Source: DATDSR01 sp036517855
Lineage (GTDB): Bacteria > Patescibacteriota > Minisyncoccia > Phycocordibacterales > DATDSR01
Assembly (NCBI GenBank): GCA_036517855.1
Contig: DATDSR010000007.1
Location: 1 to 7,395, forward strand
Direction of reading: 5' to 3'
Length of the DNA: 7,395 nucleotides
Below are positions 1 through 5,269 of the stretch, piece by piece. Below the pieces are notes generated by a model. That model did not search any database and had not been told where the DNA came from. It worked only from the letters and a program-made list of their open reading frames with translations. How positions within the stretch are numbered: the first letter of the stretch is position 1; each line of letters begins with the position of its first letter. The position numbers and the translations under genes were made by a program.

Positions 1-36
1 TTTTTGTGCGCGAGGAATACCGTGGGAAGTCGGAAG

Positions 37-648
37 ATGAAATTAAACAAACAACAGAAGGCGATTCTTGCCGGGATGGTGCTGGGCGACGGATACATAC
101 AGGCCACGGGAGTGCGTAACGCGCGCTTGCGGCTTGAGCACGGAGCGGACCAAAAGGAATATCTCATTTGGAAAATGGGCATATTCCCCAAGTTGTTCCA
201 AGGAAAACCAGTGTATCTCGAACGAGTGCATCCCATAAGTGGTAAAACATACAAATATTGGCGCATCCAGTCAAACTCGAATCCCGAGTTAGGCAAATGG
301 CGCAAGATGTTCTACCCCGACGGCAAGAAGCAAATACCAGAATCGTTGCCACTCATCCTAAATCATCCGCAAGGTCTTGCGGTTTGGTACATGGATGATG
401 GCTACTACGATCCAGTAGATAAAGGAAGTTTTCTGTACCTTGGCAGAGTCACTAAATCTGAAGCCGAAATCGCCCGCGACACAATCGCTCGTGGCTTCGC
501 GATTGCTTCTAAGATTTATGACAAAAAGCACAAGGGTTTTGCTCTCTATTTCCCGGTTGCAGAAACTAAAAAATTGCACAAGGTGATAGGGAAATACATA
601 TTGCCGATCTTCAGTTACAAAATAGCTGGGGAGAGGCCATCTTCTTGA
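37..648 (+). CDS. LAGLIDADG homing endonuclease, intron-encoded
   Basis: This is a DNA endonuclease expected to cut intron-less 23S alleles near the insertion site and so spread its intron; some relatives also help splicing. From the ATG at 37 it has 203 residues. Two LAGLIDADG helices are visible: LAGMVLGDG at residues 11-19 and LAVWYMDDG at 114-122, with probable metal-binding acids D18 and D121. Two motifs in one chain of this length indicate a monomeric enzyme of the two-repeat type. Basic patches are consistent with DNA binding. An in-frame TTG at 4 would add 11 residues, but ATG 37 is preferred because the first motif follows it at the usual distance and a weak GGGAAG lies at 24-29. The frame is intact with no missing motif, so the enzyme may still be active; that is inferred. 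Confidence 0.93.
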   Translation: MKLNKQQKAILAGMVLGDGYIQATGVRNARLRLEHGADQKEYLIWKMGIFPKLFQGKPVYLERVHPISGKTYKYWRIQSNSNPELGKWRKMFYPDGKKQIPESLPLILNHPQGLAVWYMDDGYYDPVDKGSFLYLGRVTKSEAEIARDTIARGFAIASKIYDKKHKGFALYFPVAETKKLHKVIGKYILPIFSYKIAGERPSS

Positions 649-712
649 CCCCGTAACGACTGATCCCTTAAGTGGGTGAGAGCTAGCCAAGCGCTATGCT
701 CAGACGCCGTCC

Positions 713-742
713 CCCCGCGAAGCTCGTACGAGTGAAGTGGGG
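713..742 (+). repeat. Palindromic repeat forming intron helix P8
   Basis: The left arm CCCCGCGAAG (713-722), the self-complementary core CTCGTACGAG (723-732) and the right arm TGAAGTGGGG (733-742) make one hairpin. The lower stem is CCCCGC/GTGGGG, followed by a symmetric GAA/GAA internal loop and then a variable upper stem. The arms match the hairpin at 1533-1568 (10 of 10 and 9 of 10 bases), while the upper stem differs completely. It lies between the two P7 strands, where P8 belongs. It therefore looks like a dispersed palindromic element that now serves as the P8 helix; the reverse origin is possible. Confidence 0.65.
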
Positions 743-769
743 TGAAGATATAGTCTATTAGAAATCATG

Positions 770-1207
<438 letters not shown>

Positions 1208-1239
1208 AGGAAATCGCACATGACTATATGTTTGTTACT

Positions 1240-1288
1240 TGCCCCGAGCGATTTATCCCGAGCAGAGTCGAGGGAAGTCGAGGGGGCA
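1240..1288 (+). repeat. Nested palindromic element in 23S-5S spacer
   Basis: TGCCCC (1240-1245) pairs with GGGGCA (1283-1288), and an inner hairpin pairs TCCC (1256-1259) with GGGA (1272-1275). CCCGAGC occurs twice on the left (1243-1249 and 1257-1263) and AGTCGAGGG twice on the right (1266-1274 and 1276-1284). The element therefore reads as one palindromic unit placed inside another copy. No tRNA is present in this spacer. Confidence 0.6.
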
Positions 1289-1326
1289 TTACCCAATTGA
1301 TTGAGCATTCTGTTCTGGTGATTTGA

Positions 1327-1357
1327 CCCCAGTAGAAGAACTACGTTCTCTACGGGG
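1327..1357 (+). repeat. Palindromic element upstream of 5S
   Basis: This hairpin has CCCC (1327-1330) pairing with GGGG (1354-1357), then GTAGA (1332-1336) with TCTAC (1349-1353), then GAAC (1338-1341) with GTTC (1345-1348) around a TAC loop. A1331 and A1337 are bulged. No T-tract follows, so it is not a standard terminator. Its CCCC/GGGG base resembles the other spacer palindromes. Confidence 0.6.
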
Positions 1358-1386
1358 CACGCGCGGTTTTTGAATGTTCGAAGATG

Positions 1387-1506
1387 TTGTTCTGGTGGCT
1401 CGGCGGTGGGGTCACACCTGGTCTCATTCCGAACCCAGAAGTTAAGCCCACTTGCGCCGATGATACTTTCACAGTGTGAAGGGAAAGTAGGTAGCCGCCG
1501 GAACAA
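1387..1506 (+). rRNA. rrf: 5S ribosomal RNA
   Basis: This is the small RNA of the large ribosomal subunit, 120 nt, the usual length. Helix I pairs TTGTTC (1387-1392) with GAACAA (1501-1506) and continues through GGTGGC (1394-1399) with GCCGCC (1494-1499). Other hallmarks are GGGGTCACACC (about 1408-1418), CATTCCGAACCCAGAAGTTAAG (split around 1425-1446) and the loop E and helix IV region ending in AGTAGG (about 1486-1491). The ends are set by helix I and could shift by one or two bases. It follows the 23S gene by about 180 nt in the same direction, so one rRNA transcript is likely. Confidence 0.95.
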
Positions 1507-1532
1507 TGTTTTTGAACAAGGGGGAAAGCCCG

Positions 1533-1568
1533 CCCCGCGAAGTCCCGCCATGGCGGGACGAAGTGGGG
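1533..1568 (+). repeat. Palindromic repeat downstream of 5S
   Basis: The left arm CCCCGCGAAG (1533-1542) and right arm CGAAGTGGGG (1559-1568) surround the perfect palindrome TCCCGCCATGGCGGGA (1543-1558). The fold is lower stem CCCCGC/GTGGGG, internal loop GAA/GAA, then a long G+C-rich upper stem. The arms match the intron P8 hairpin at 713-742. It could slow RNA polymerase or protect the rRNA 3' end, but the absence of a T-run argues against an intrinsic terminator. Confidence 0.7.
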
Positions 1569-1586
1569 TAGGTAATCGCCGGAACA
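1568..1586 (+). pseudogene. Duplicated 3' tail of 5S rRNA
   Basis: Nineteen bases beginning GTAGGTA and ending CGCCGGAACA match the 5S 3' end at 1487-1505 in 17 of 19 positions; only GC became AT at 1575-1576. Upstream, TGTTCTGGTG at 1311-1320 exactly copies the 5S 5' region at 1388-1397. The real 5S is thus flanked by partial copies of its own two ends. They look like the remains of a further 5S gene, or a stem derived from one. Confidence 0.6.
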
Positions 1587-1628
1587 GACTGCTTAAAACC
1601 TAAATACTACCCTGCGATAATCTCGGGG

Positions 1629-1637
1629 TGTTATACT
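1629..1637 (+). promoter_or_regulatory. Extended -10 promoter, leaderless start
   Basis: TGT followed by TATACT makes an extended -10 element (TGnTATAAT with one mismatch). The box ends six bases before the ATG at 1644, so transcription should start at or within a base of the start codon and give a leaderless mRNA. No convincing -35 box is seen at the matching distance, as is common with extended -10 promoters. The same layout precedes the minus-strand gene starting at 5254. Confidence 0.6.
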
Positions 1638-1643
1638 GTATCT

Positions 1644-2411
1644 ATGAGTGCGTGGAGTACAAGGCGGCAACTTTCTTTTGTTTTGGTTTTTATACTGATT
1701 TTGATATTGATAATCGTTGGGCTCATTGCCGCTAATCGGCACGTGGACTCTTGCACCGACAATTTGCAGAACCAAGGTGAGCTCGATGTGGATTGCGGAG
1801 GGCCTTGCTCCAAAGTTTGCGCGCTTGAAGTAAGCGAGGTCAAAGTAATTTGGGCTCGCGTCTTCCACACTCGCGATACGTTATATGACGTCGGCATATA
1901 CATCGAAAATCCCAACCCATTCACCCTTATCTCGCTTCCTTACCACGTGCGCATTTTCGATAAAGATTTGGTGCCGATTAAGGATGTTGATGGAGCAACC
2001 TTCGTCAACGCCCACGAACGATTGCTAATTGTTATTACAAACGTGAACCTCGGTTTTCGTACCCCGCAAGGCCAACCCACTGTCACTTTCGACCCTAAGC
2101 TCGAGTGGGAGAGACTGACCGGTCTCGAGCGTTTGCCCGTGCTCACTGTACTCAACAAGCGCCTCGCCTCAAGCACGTCGGGTGTGAACTTAAGCGCCAC
2201 CGTTCGCAATGACTCGCTCTTCGAAGTTTCGGATATTGAGGCCGATGCCGTGGTCTACGATGCCTCGGGCACTGCCGTGCTGGTGAGTAAAAGCAAGTTG
2301 TCCTCCCTCCTGCCTGGTGGTACCACCGACGTTGTCTTTACCTGGCCCAAGGCACCGGCAAGCGCGGCTGTGTCGGCTGACATTTTCGTCCGCACGGATC
2401 TCACTCGCTAG
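1644..2411 (+). CDS. Membrane-anchored extracytoplasmic protein, cysteine-rich motif plus two beta-domain regions
   Basis: The protein has 255 residues with N-terminal R7-R8 followed by one hydrophobic helix (about residues 10-30), so the rest is probably outside the membrane. Just after the helix is a cysteine cluster, C37, C51, C55 and C59, in the setting QNQGELDVDCGGPC, a motif seen in secreted proteins. Residues about 85-115 include ENPNPFTLISLPYHVRIFD, resembling WHy/LEA14-type beta domains. Residues about 185-245 (VRNDSLFEVSDIEADAVVYD, then LLPGGTTDVVFTW) resemble FxLYD-type beta-sandwich domains. Domain names are by eye only. No enzyme motif is visible. The stop is five bases before the rodA start, so the two are probably co-transcribed and coupled, which suggests an envelope role. 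There is no Shine-Dalgarno site, in keeping with leaderless translation. Confidence 0.85.
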   Translation: MSAWSTRRQLSFVLVFILILILIIVGLIAANRHVDSCTDNLQNQGELDVDCGGPCSKVCALEVSEVKVIWARVFHTRDTLYDVGIYIENPNPFTLISLPYHVRIFDKDLVPIKDVDGATFVNAHERLLIVITNVNLGFRTPQGQPTVTFDPKLEWERLTGLERLPVLTVLNKRLASSTSGVNLSATVRNDSLFEVSDIEADAVVYDASGTAVLVSKSKLSSLLPGGTTDVVFTWPKAPASAAVSADIFVRTDLTR

Positions 2412-2416
2412 CCGCT

Positions 2417-3547
2417 ATGCCAAAGATGCGCGAGCGAGTAAGCAGTGTCGACTGGGTAATGTTGCTTGCCACCTTGCCCATCTTGGGCGCGGGGTTCATC
2501 ACTATGTACTCCTTCCGCGGAGCAAGCTACTTCGCTGGCCGTCAGCCCATTTGGATATTGGTGGCCGTACTCGTGTGCTTTATCGCGAGTAACATCGATT
2601 GGCGTTTCCTTCGACGTACGAGCGTGGTGGTGCTGTTTTACGCCTTAGCCGTTCTTGTTTTACTTGCTCTATTTGGTGTGGGCGCTGTGAGCCACGGGGC
2701 GCAAAGCTGGATTTCGCTTGGGCTCTTTGCCATTCAGCCGGCTGACTTGGTTAAGATTGTACTCATAATCACTTTGGCCAAATATTTCTCTCGGAGGCAT
2801 ATCGAGATAGCCAATTGGAAGCATATTATCGTCTCAGGCGTGTACGCTCTCATTGTTTTCGTACTTGTCACTATACAACCAGACTTTGGTTCGGCTATGA
2901 TTTTATTTATGATCTGGTTTGGGATGGTGCTCGTATCGGGCATACCGTGGAAGCATTTGCTTGTAGTGTTTGGTGCGGGCGCTGTGGCATTAAGTATGCT
3001 TTGGGTCTTCGCCTTCGCGCCTTATCAAAAGGATCGTATACTCACCTTCCTCGACCCGGCTCGTGACATCCGCGGCTCGGGTTACAACGCCTTTCAATCC
3101 GTGGTGGCCGTAGGTTCGGGCACGCTCACTGGTAAGGGCGTGGGCTACGGTACCCAATCGCGCCTCTCGTACTTGCCCGAGTATCAAACCGACTTTATCT
3201 TCGCCGCCTTCGCCGAGGAGTGGGGATTTGTCGGTTCGCTTTTTCTCTTTATCTTCTACGGCATAGTGATTTGGCGAGTACTTCGGAGTGCCTTGCGTGG
3301 TGCCACTAATTTCGAAACCCTCTTTGCCTTAGGCGTGGCCATCTTCATCAGTTCTCACGTACTTGTCAACATCGGCATGAACATCGGCGTCTTGCCTGTC
3401 ACCGGCATCACCTTACCCTTTATGAGTTACGGCGGCTCGCACTTAATAACCGAATTCCTAGCCTTAGGTATGGTCATGGGCATGGCCCGTTATGGGAGGA
3501 GTGTCCACCCCTCTGATGCCTCCAACGAATTCCTGGGACCTACCTAG
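2417..3547 (+). CDS. rodA: RodA-type SEDS peptidoglycan glycosyltransferase
   Basis: This integral membrane enzyme polymerises lipid II into glycan strands, normally with a class B penicillin-binding protein, during cell elongation. At 376 residues it has the usual family length and about ten hydrophobic segments. Conserved blocks in order are QPDFGSA (about residues 154-160), GYNAFQSVVAVGSGTLTGKG, LPEYQTDF (253-260), EEWGFVGS, and NIGMNIGVLPVTG followed by LPFMSYGGS. D259 matches the essential aspartate of the large extracellular loop. The usual LPExHTDF has Q257 in place of His here. The GYN and GTQ motifs fit RodA better than FtsW, although the two are close. It starts five bases after the preceding stop, without a clear Shine-Dalgarno site. 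No PBP2 gene is nearby. Confidence 0.93.
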   Translation: MPKMRERVSSVDWVMLLATLPILGAGFITMYSFRGASYFAGRQPIWILVAVLVCFIASNIDWRFLRRTSVVVLFYALAVLVLLALFGVGAVSHGAQSWISLGLFAIQPADLVKIVLIITLAKYFSRRHIEIANWKHIIVSGVYALIVFVLVTIQPDFGSAMILFMIWFGMVLVSGIPWKHLLVVFGAGAVALSMLWVFAFAPYQKDRILTFLDPARDIRGSGYNAFQSVVAVGSGTLTGKGVGYGTQSRLSYLPEYQTDFIFAAFAEEWGFVGSLFLFIFYGIVIWRVLRSALRGATNFETLFALGVAIFISSHVLVNIGMNIGVLPVTGITLPFMSYGGSHLITEFLALGMVMGMARYGRSVHPSDASNEFLGPT

Positions 3548-3583
3548 ACGAAGGCTAAACCTTCGCGAAGGTTTAGCCTTCGT
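3548..3583 (+). repeat. Perfect 36-base palindrome after rodA
   Basis: This begins directly after the rodA stop codon. It is fully self-complementary around the 3565/3566 boundary. It also contains two adjacent smaller hairpins, CGAAGGCTAAACCTTCG (3549-3565) and CGAAGGTTTAGCCTTCG (3566-3582), with loops CTAAA and TTTAG that are complementary to each other. It can thus fold as one long stem or as two short ones. No T-run follows on either strand. It may slow exonucleases or end transcription in a factor-dependent way. Confidence 0.7.
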
Positions 3584-3662
3584 AAACCACAAGTACCAAG
3601 CCTCAAAGCTCAAATAAATCTCAATATTCAAAATCACAAATGTCTAAACTTCCTGCTATCGC
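3584..3662. repeat. Degenerate A/C-rich (T/G-rich) spacer tract
   Basis: No gene is visible here. Read on the minus strand it is a loose series of units such as ATTTGTG, ATTTTGA, ATATTGA, TTTGAGC and TTTGAGG, about seven bases each. This low-complexity tract fills most of the spacer between rodA and the next promoter. GTCTAA (3642-3647) is repeated inverted as TTAGAC (3670-3675). Confidence 0.35.
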
Positions 3663-3677
3663 CAGCAAATTAGACGC

Positions 3678-3705
3678 TTGAGTTTCGCGCATAACGATGT
3701 AGAAT
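3678..3705 (+). promoter_or_regulatory. Sigma-70-like promoter for the 3723 gene
   Basis: The -35 box TTGAGT (3678-3683; four of six consensus bases) and -10 box TAGAAT (3700-3705; five of six) are 16 bases apart. The start would fall near 3712, leaving a leader of about 11 bases that contains the ribosome site GGAGG (3713-3717). This gene therefore differs from the leaderless genes in the window. Confidence 0.55.
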
Positions 3706-3722
3706 AGTTATCGGAGGTGGTC

Positions 3723-4130
3723 ATGGACCCGAAACGTCGGCTTTTCCGCAAGCTAGGCGAAAACGCTAATTGGGAACCGGTTCCCAAGGGCGACGGACTA
3801 AGTGTTGAGGATTTGGTCGGGGCTGGTACCGATCGGGGTACACTTGGCGAAGTTGGTGTACTGGAGATCCTTCGTAGACTGAACGATCTCCGTCCTGATA
3901 GCCTGTCGGTCAGTTTTGAGTTTCGCGATACCCCGAGACATCTCTTCATGCGGTATCGCAAAGAAGAAAAGTCGTGGTCAGAGTGGAGGGACACAGGTGA
4001 TCCTTCGGGACTCCTCGTGCTTTCAGGCTACGATACCCGAGTCGGCAAGGAGCAGGACCTCATCCTTGTGCTCAAGAATCGGCATCTCGAGAGCGGCTAC
4101 GAAGTCGAGTACGAGTTCCGCGACATGTGA
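3723..4130 (+). CDS. Small soluble protein of unknown function
   Basis: I do not recognise this protein. From the ATG at 3723 it has 135 residues. It is highly charged and rich in Arg, Glu and Asp, and has no signal peptide, membrane helix or cysteine cluster. The middle (about residues 60-100) reads like beta strands with aromatic and basic residues, such as SLSVSFEFRDTPRHLFMRYRK, and the end repeats the pattern EVEYEFRDM. This suggests a small beta-rich cytoplasmic domain. A GTG at 3717 is in frame but overlaps the Shine-Dalgarno sequence GGAGG (3713-3717), so the ATG five bases after that site is chosen. It is transcribed alone from its own promoter and converges on the glycosyltransferase gene. 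Coding is supported by the promoter, ribosome site and uninterrupted frame. Confidence 0.75.
   Translation: MDPKRRLFRKLGENANWEPVPKGDGLSVEDLVGAGTDRGTLGEVGVLEILRRLNDLRPDSLSVSFEFRDTPRHLFMRYRKEEKSWSEWRDTGDPSGLLVLSGYDTRVGKEQDLILVLKNRHLESGYEVEYEFRDM
3770..3787. promoter_or_regulatory. 18-base perfect palindrome inside the 3723 gene
   Basis: TTGGGAACC (3770-3778) is followed at once by its reverse complement GGTTCCCAA (3779-3787). It lies about 58 bases after the predicted transcription start, inside codons 16-22. Its size and symmetry fit a dimeric repressor operator, but no regulator is known and chance cannot be excluded. Confidence 0.3.
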
Positions 4131-4140
4131 CGGTTCTCGA

Positions 4141-4168
4141 GGGCCTGGCGACACGAGTTGCCAGGCCC
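4141..4168. terminator. Bidirectional hairpin between convergent genes
   Basis: GGGCCTGGC (4141-4149) pairs perfectly with GCCAGGCCC (4160-4168) over a 10-base loop. It starts ten bases after the stop of the plus-strand gene and ends three bases before the stop of the minus-strand gene. Its position suggests shared termination in both directions. Neither side has a T-run, so it is not a classical intrinsic terminator. Confidence 0.5.
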
Positions 4169-4171
4169 AAC

Positions 4172-5254
4172 CTAGTTATACAACTTGTAAGTTTGGGAGA
4201 GGAAGTTTTTGAAATTGAATTCTTTGGCTACGCGAGATTGGAGTTGTTGGCCTAGGGTGTGGCGTAACTTTTCGTCTTTGATTAGGGCGGAGAGGGAGCG
4301 GGCAAGGAGCTCGCTGTTTTTGGGTGGGATTAGCATTCCAGCGTCACCTACAACATCAGGATTTCCCCCCACGTTGCTTGCTACTACCGGCAACTCGGCC
4401 TGGGCGGCTTCAAGGAGCACGTATTGCAGTCCAGCCTTGAGGGATGGGTCGGCGAAGATATCAAATGCCTTGAGATAGCGGCTTGCCTCAGGTACTTGTC
4501 CGGCCAGGGTTAAATTTGTCTTTTCTAACACTGGACGTTCTTCGCCTTCGCCCATAATTACAAATTTCACATTCTTAATTTGCTCGGCCGCCTTTGCGAG
4601 ATAAATAAAACCTTTGTTTTTATGCAACTCACCGATTGTGCCAACCCAGAGGTCGGACCTTTGGTTCAGATTCTTAAGGTCCGACCTCGAAAGTAATTCG
4701 CGGGCTGTTTGTCGATCGTAAAAATTAATTTGCCCGATGGCGTTATGGACCATCCGCATCTTGTGACCCACGAACCACATTCTCTTGCCTTGCTCGAAAT
4801 CTTTTTGAGTGATTGTGATTGTGATCGTTGCGAACATCGAGGTCAGCCAAGAGAAGAAGTAGGAGAGCTTCTTCCAATACCACGGGCGGTCTTCGTTGAA
4901 GGGCCAGCCGTGCGCGGTGAAGATGGTTCTCGTCCAAGTTGCCCAACCGACGAAAGCACCCAGGCCACCAAGTTTGGAGCTGTTGACGTGGAGCACTTGG
5001 GGTCTCTCGTCGCGGATGATTTTGAAAAGTCTGATCAATAGTTTGGCTTCTTTGATGAGTGAGATGTCGCGAGCCGCTTCGGGCAGGGGGATGACCCTAA
5101 TGTTTTTCTCTCGTAACTTCTGCACAAGCAGGCCGTCACCTCCGACAGCCACAATTGGTTCAAAGTTGGCGGGGAGGTGGGTGGCTAGGTCGAAAACATA
5201 GCGCTGGGCACCGCCCCAATTGGATTTGGTTATGAGGTATAATACTTTGGCCAC
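4172..5254 (-). CDS. Glycosyltransferase family 4, GT-B fold
   Basis: This cytoplasmic enzyme would transfer a sugar from a nucleotide-sugar donor onto a growing glycan, probably a lipid-linked surface polysaccharide; the sugars cannot be predicted. At 360 residues it has normal GT4 length. The N-terminal Rossmann half opens with VLYLITKSNWGGAQRYV, including the donor-site glycines G14-G15. The C-terminal half starts near residue 203 with VGTIGELHKNKG and has MGEGEE and LPVVASNVGGNPDVV. The usual E-x7-E motif is altered: the first Glu is replaced by A274 (KAGLQYVLLE), while E282 is kept. Residues 189-202 are encoded by an inverted repeat. The start is GTG at 5254, with an extended -10 box six bases upstream and no Shine-Dalgarno site. 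It is divergent from the sugar-phosphate transferase at 5269. Confidence 0.9.
   Translation of the reverse strand: MAKVLYLITKSNWGGAQRYVFDLATHLPANFEPIVAVGGDGLLVQKLREKNIRVIPLPEAARDISLIKEAKLLIRLFKIIRDERPQVLHVNSSKLGGLGAFVGWATWTRTIFTAHGWPFNEDRPWYWKKLSYFFSWLTSMFATITITITQKDFEQGKRMWFVGHKMRMVHNAIGQINFYDRQTARELLSRSDLKNLNQRSDLWVGTIGELHKNKGFIYLAKAAEQIKNVKFVIMGEGEERPVLEKTNLTLAGQVPEASRYLKAFDIFADPSLKAGLQYVLLEAAQAELPVVASNVGGNPDVVGDAGMLIPPKNSELLARSLSALIKDEKLRHTLGQQLQSRVAKEFNFKNFLSQTYKLYN
4649..4688 (-). repeat. In-frame palindromic element within the GT4 gene
   Basis: GAGGTCGGACCTT (4649-4661) and AAGGTCCGACCTC (4676-4688) are perfect 13-base inverted repeats around a 14-base loop. On the coding strand they give RSDL twice, around KNLNQ, at residues 189-202. 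This is the linker just before the second Rossmann domain, where extra residues are tolerated. The pattern recalls the protein-coding palindromic elements known from Rickettsia. Confidence 0.65.
5238..5243 (+). promoter_or_regulatory. Candidate -10 box for the 5269 operon
   Basis: TATAAT matches the -10 consensus exactly and would start transcription near 5250, about 19 bases before the ATG at 5269. It lies inside the first codons of the divergent gene. No good -35 box or TGn extension is seen, so this is tentative. Confidence 0.35.
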
Positions 5255-5260
5255 GCAGTT

Positions 5261-5269
5261 ACTATAACA
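5261..5269 (-). promoter_or_regulatory. Extended -10 promoter of GT4 gene, leaderless
   Basis: On the minus strand, TGT followed by TATAGT ends six bases before the GTG start at 5254, so the transcript should begin at the start codon. The element overlaps the ATG (5269-5271) of the divergent gene, so the promoter and that start codon share bases. Confidence 0.6.

Larger units (their letters stand above)
1..769 (+). ncRNA. Group I intron in 23S rRNA, 3' part
   Basis: This is a self-splicing intron in the 23S rRNA gene; its 5' part lies before the window. Its 3' end is fixed by two signals: the last base is G769, as expected of the terminal omega-G, and the rRNA sequence AACAGGCTG resumes at 770. 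The insertion site corresponds to E. coli position 2449, a known group I site. The core S element AAGATATAGTC is at 745-755. Its GTCT (753-756) can pair with AGAC at 702-705 to form P7. P8 is the hairpin CCCCGC (713-718) with GTGGGG (737-742). AGTCG (28-32) and CGACT (657-661), with GGG (24-26) and CCC (665-667), can form a helix that closes the ORF-bearing loop, probably L6. P1 to P5 are not visible, so the subgroup cannot be assigned. Confidence 0.88.
1301..1596 (+). other. Long inverted repeat enclosing 5S rRNA (putative processing stem)
   Basis: Positions 1301-1323 can pair with 1574-1596: 19 Watson-Crick pairs, 3 G-U pairs and one mismatch (T1308 with C1589). The closed loop holds two palindromic elements and the whole 5S gene. 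Such a stem is what RNase III-type processing of pre-rRNA uses, so a role in releasing 5S is the simplest inference. The inner part of the stem closely copies 5S helix I, so it may instead be the remains of another 5S gene around the present one. Confidence 0.6.

Noticed and set aside
1208..1386. tRNA gene in the 23S-5S spacer
   Set aside because: No cloverleaf arms, T-loop GTTCGANTC or CCA end could be found; the region holds palindromes and stem sequence instead.
1533..1568. Intrinsic terminator of the rRNA operon
   Set aside because: The hairpin is strong, but no T-run follows on the plus strand. I see no clear intrinsic terminator between 5S and 1644, so read-through is possible.
2099..2130. 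Inverted repeat GCTCGAG/CTCGAGC inside the membrane protein gene
   Set aside because: It is only seven bases, with an alternative GAGAC/GTCTC pairing inside, and it is explained by the similar codons of LEWERL and LERL.
3863..3891. Inverted repeat GGAGATC/GATCTCC in the unknown gene
   Set aside because: The arms are short and the loop is 15 bases, with nothing else in support.
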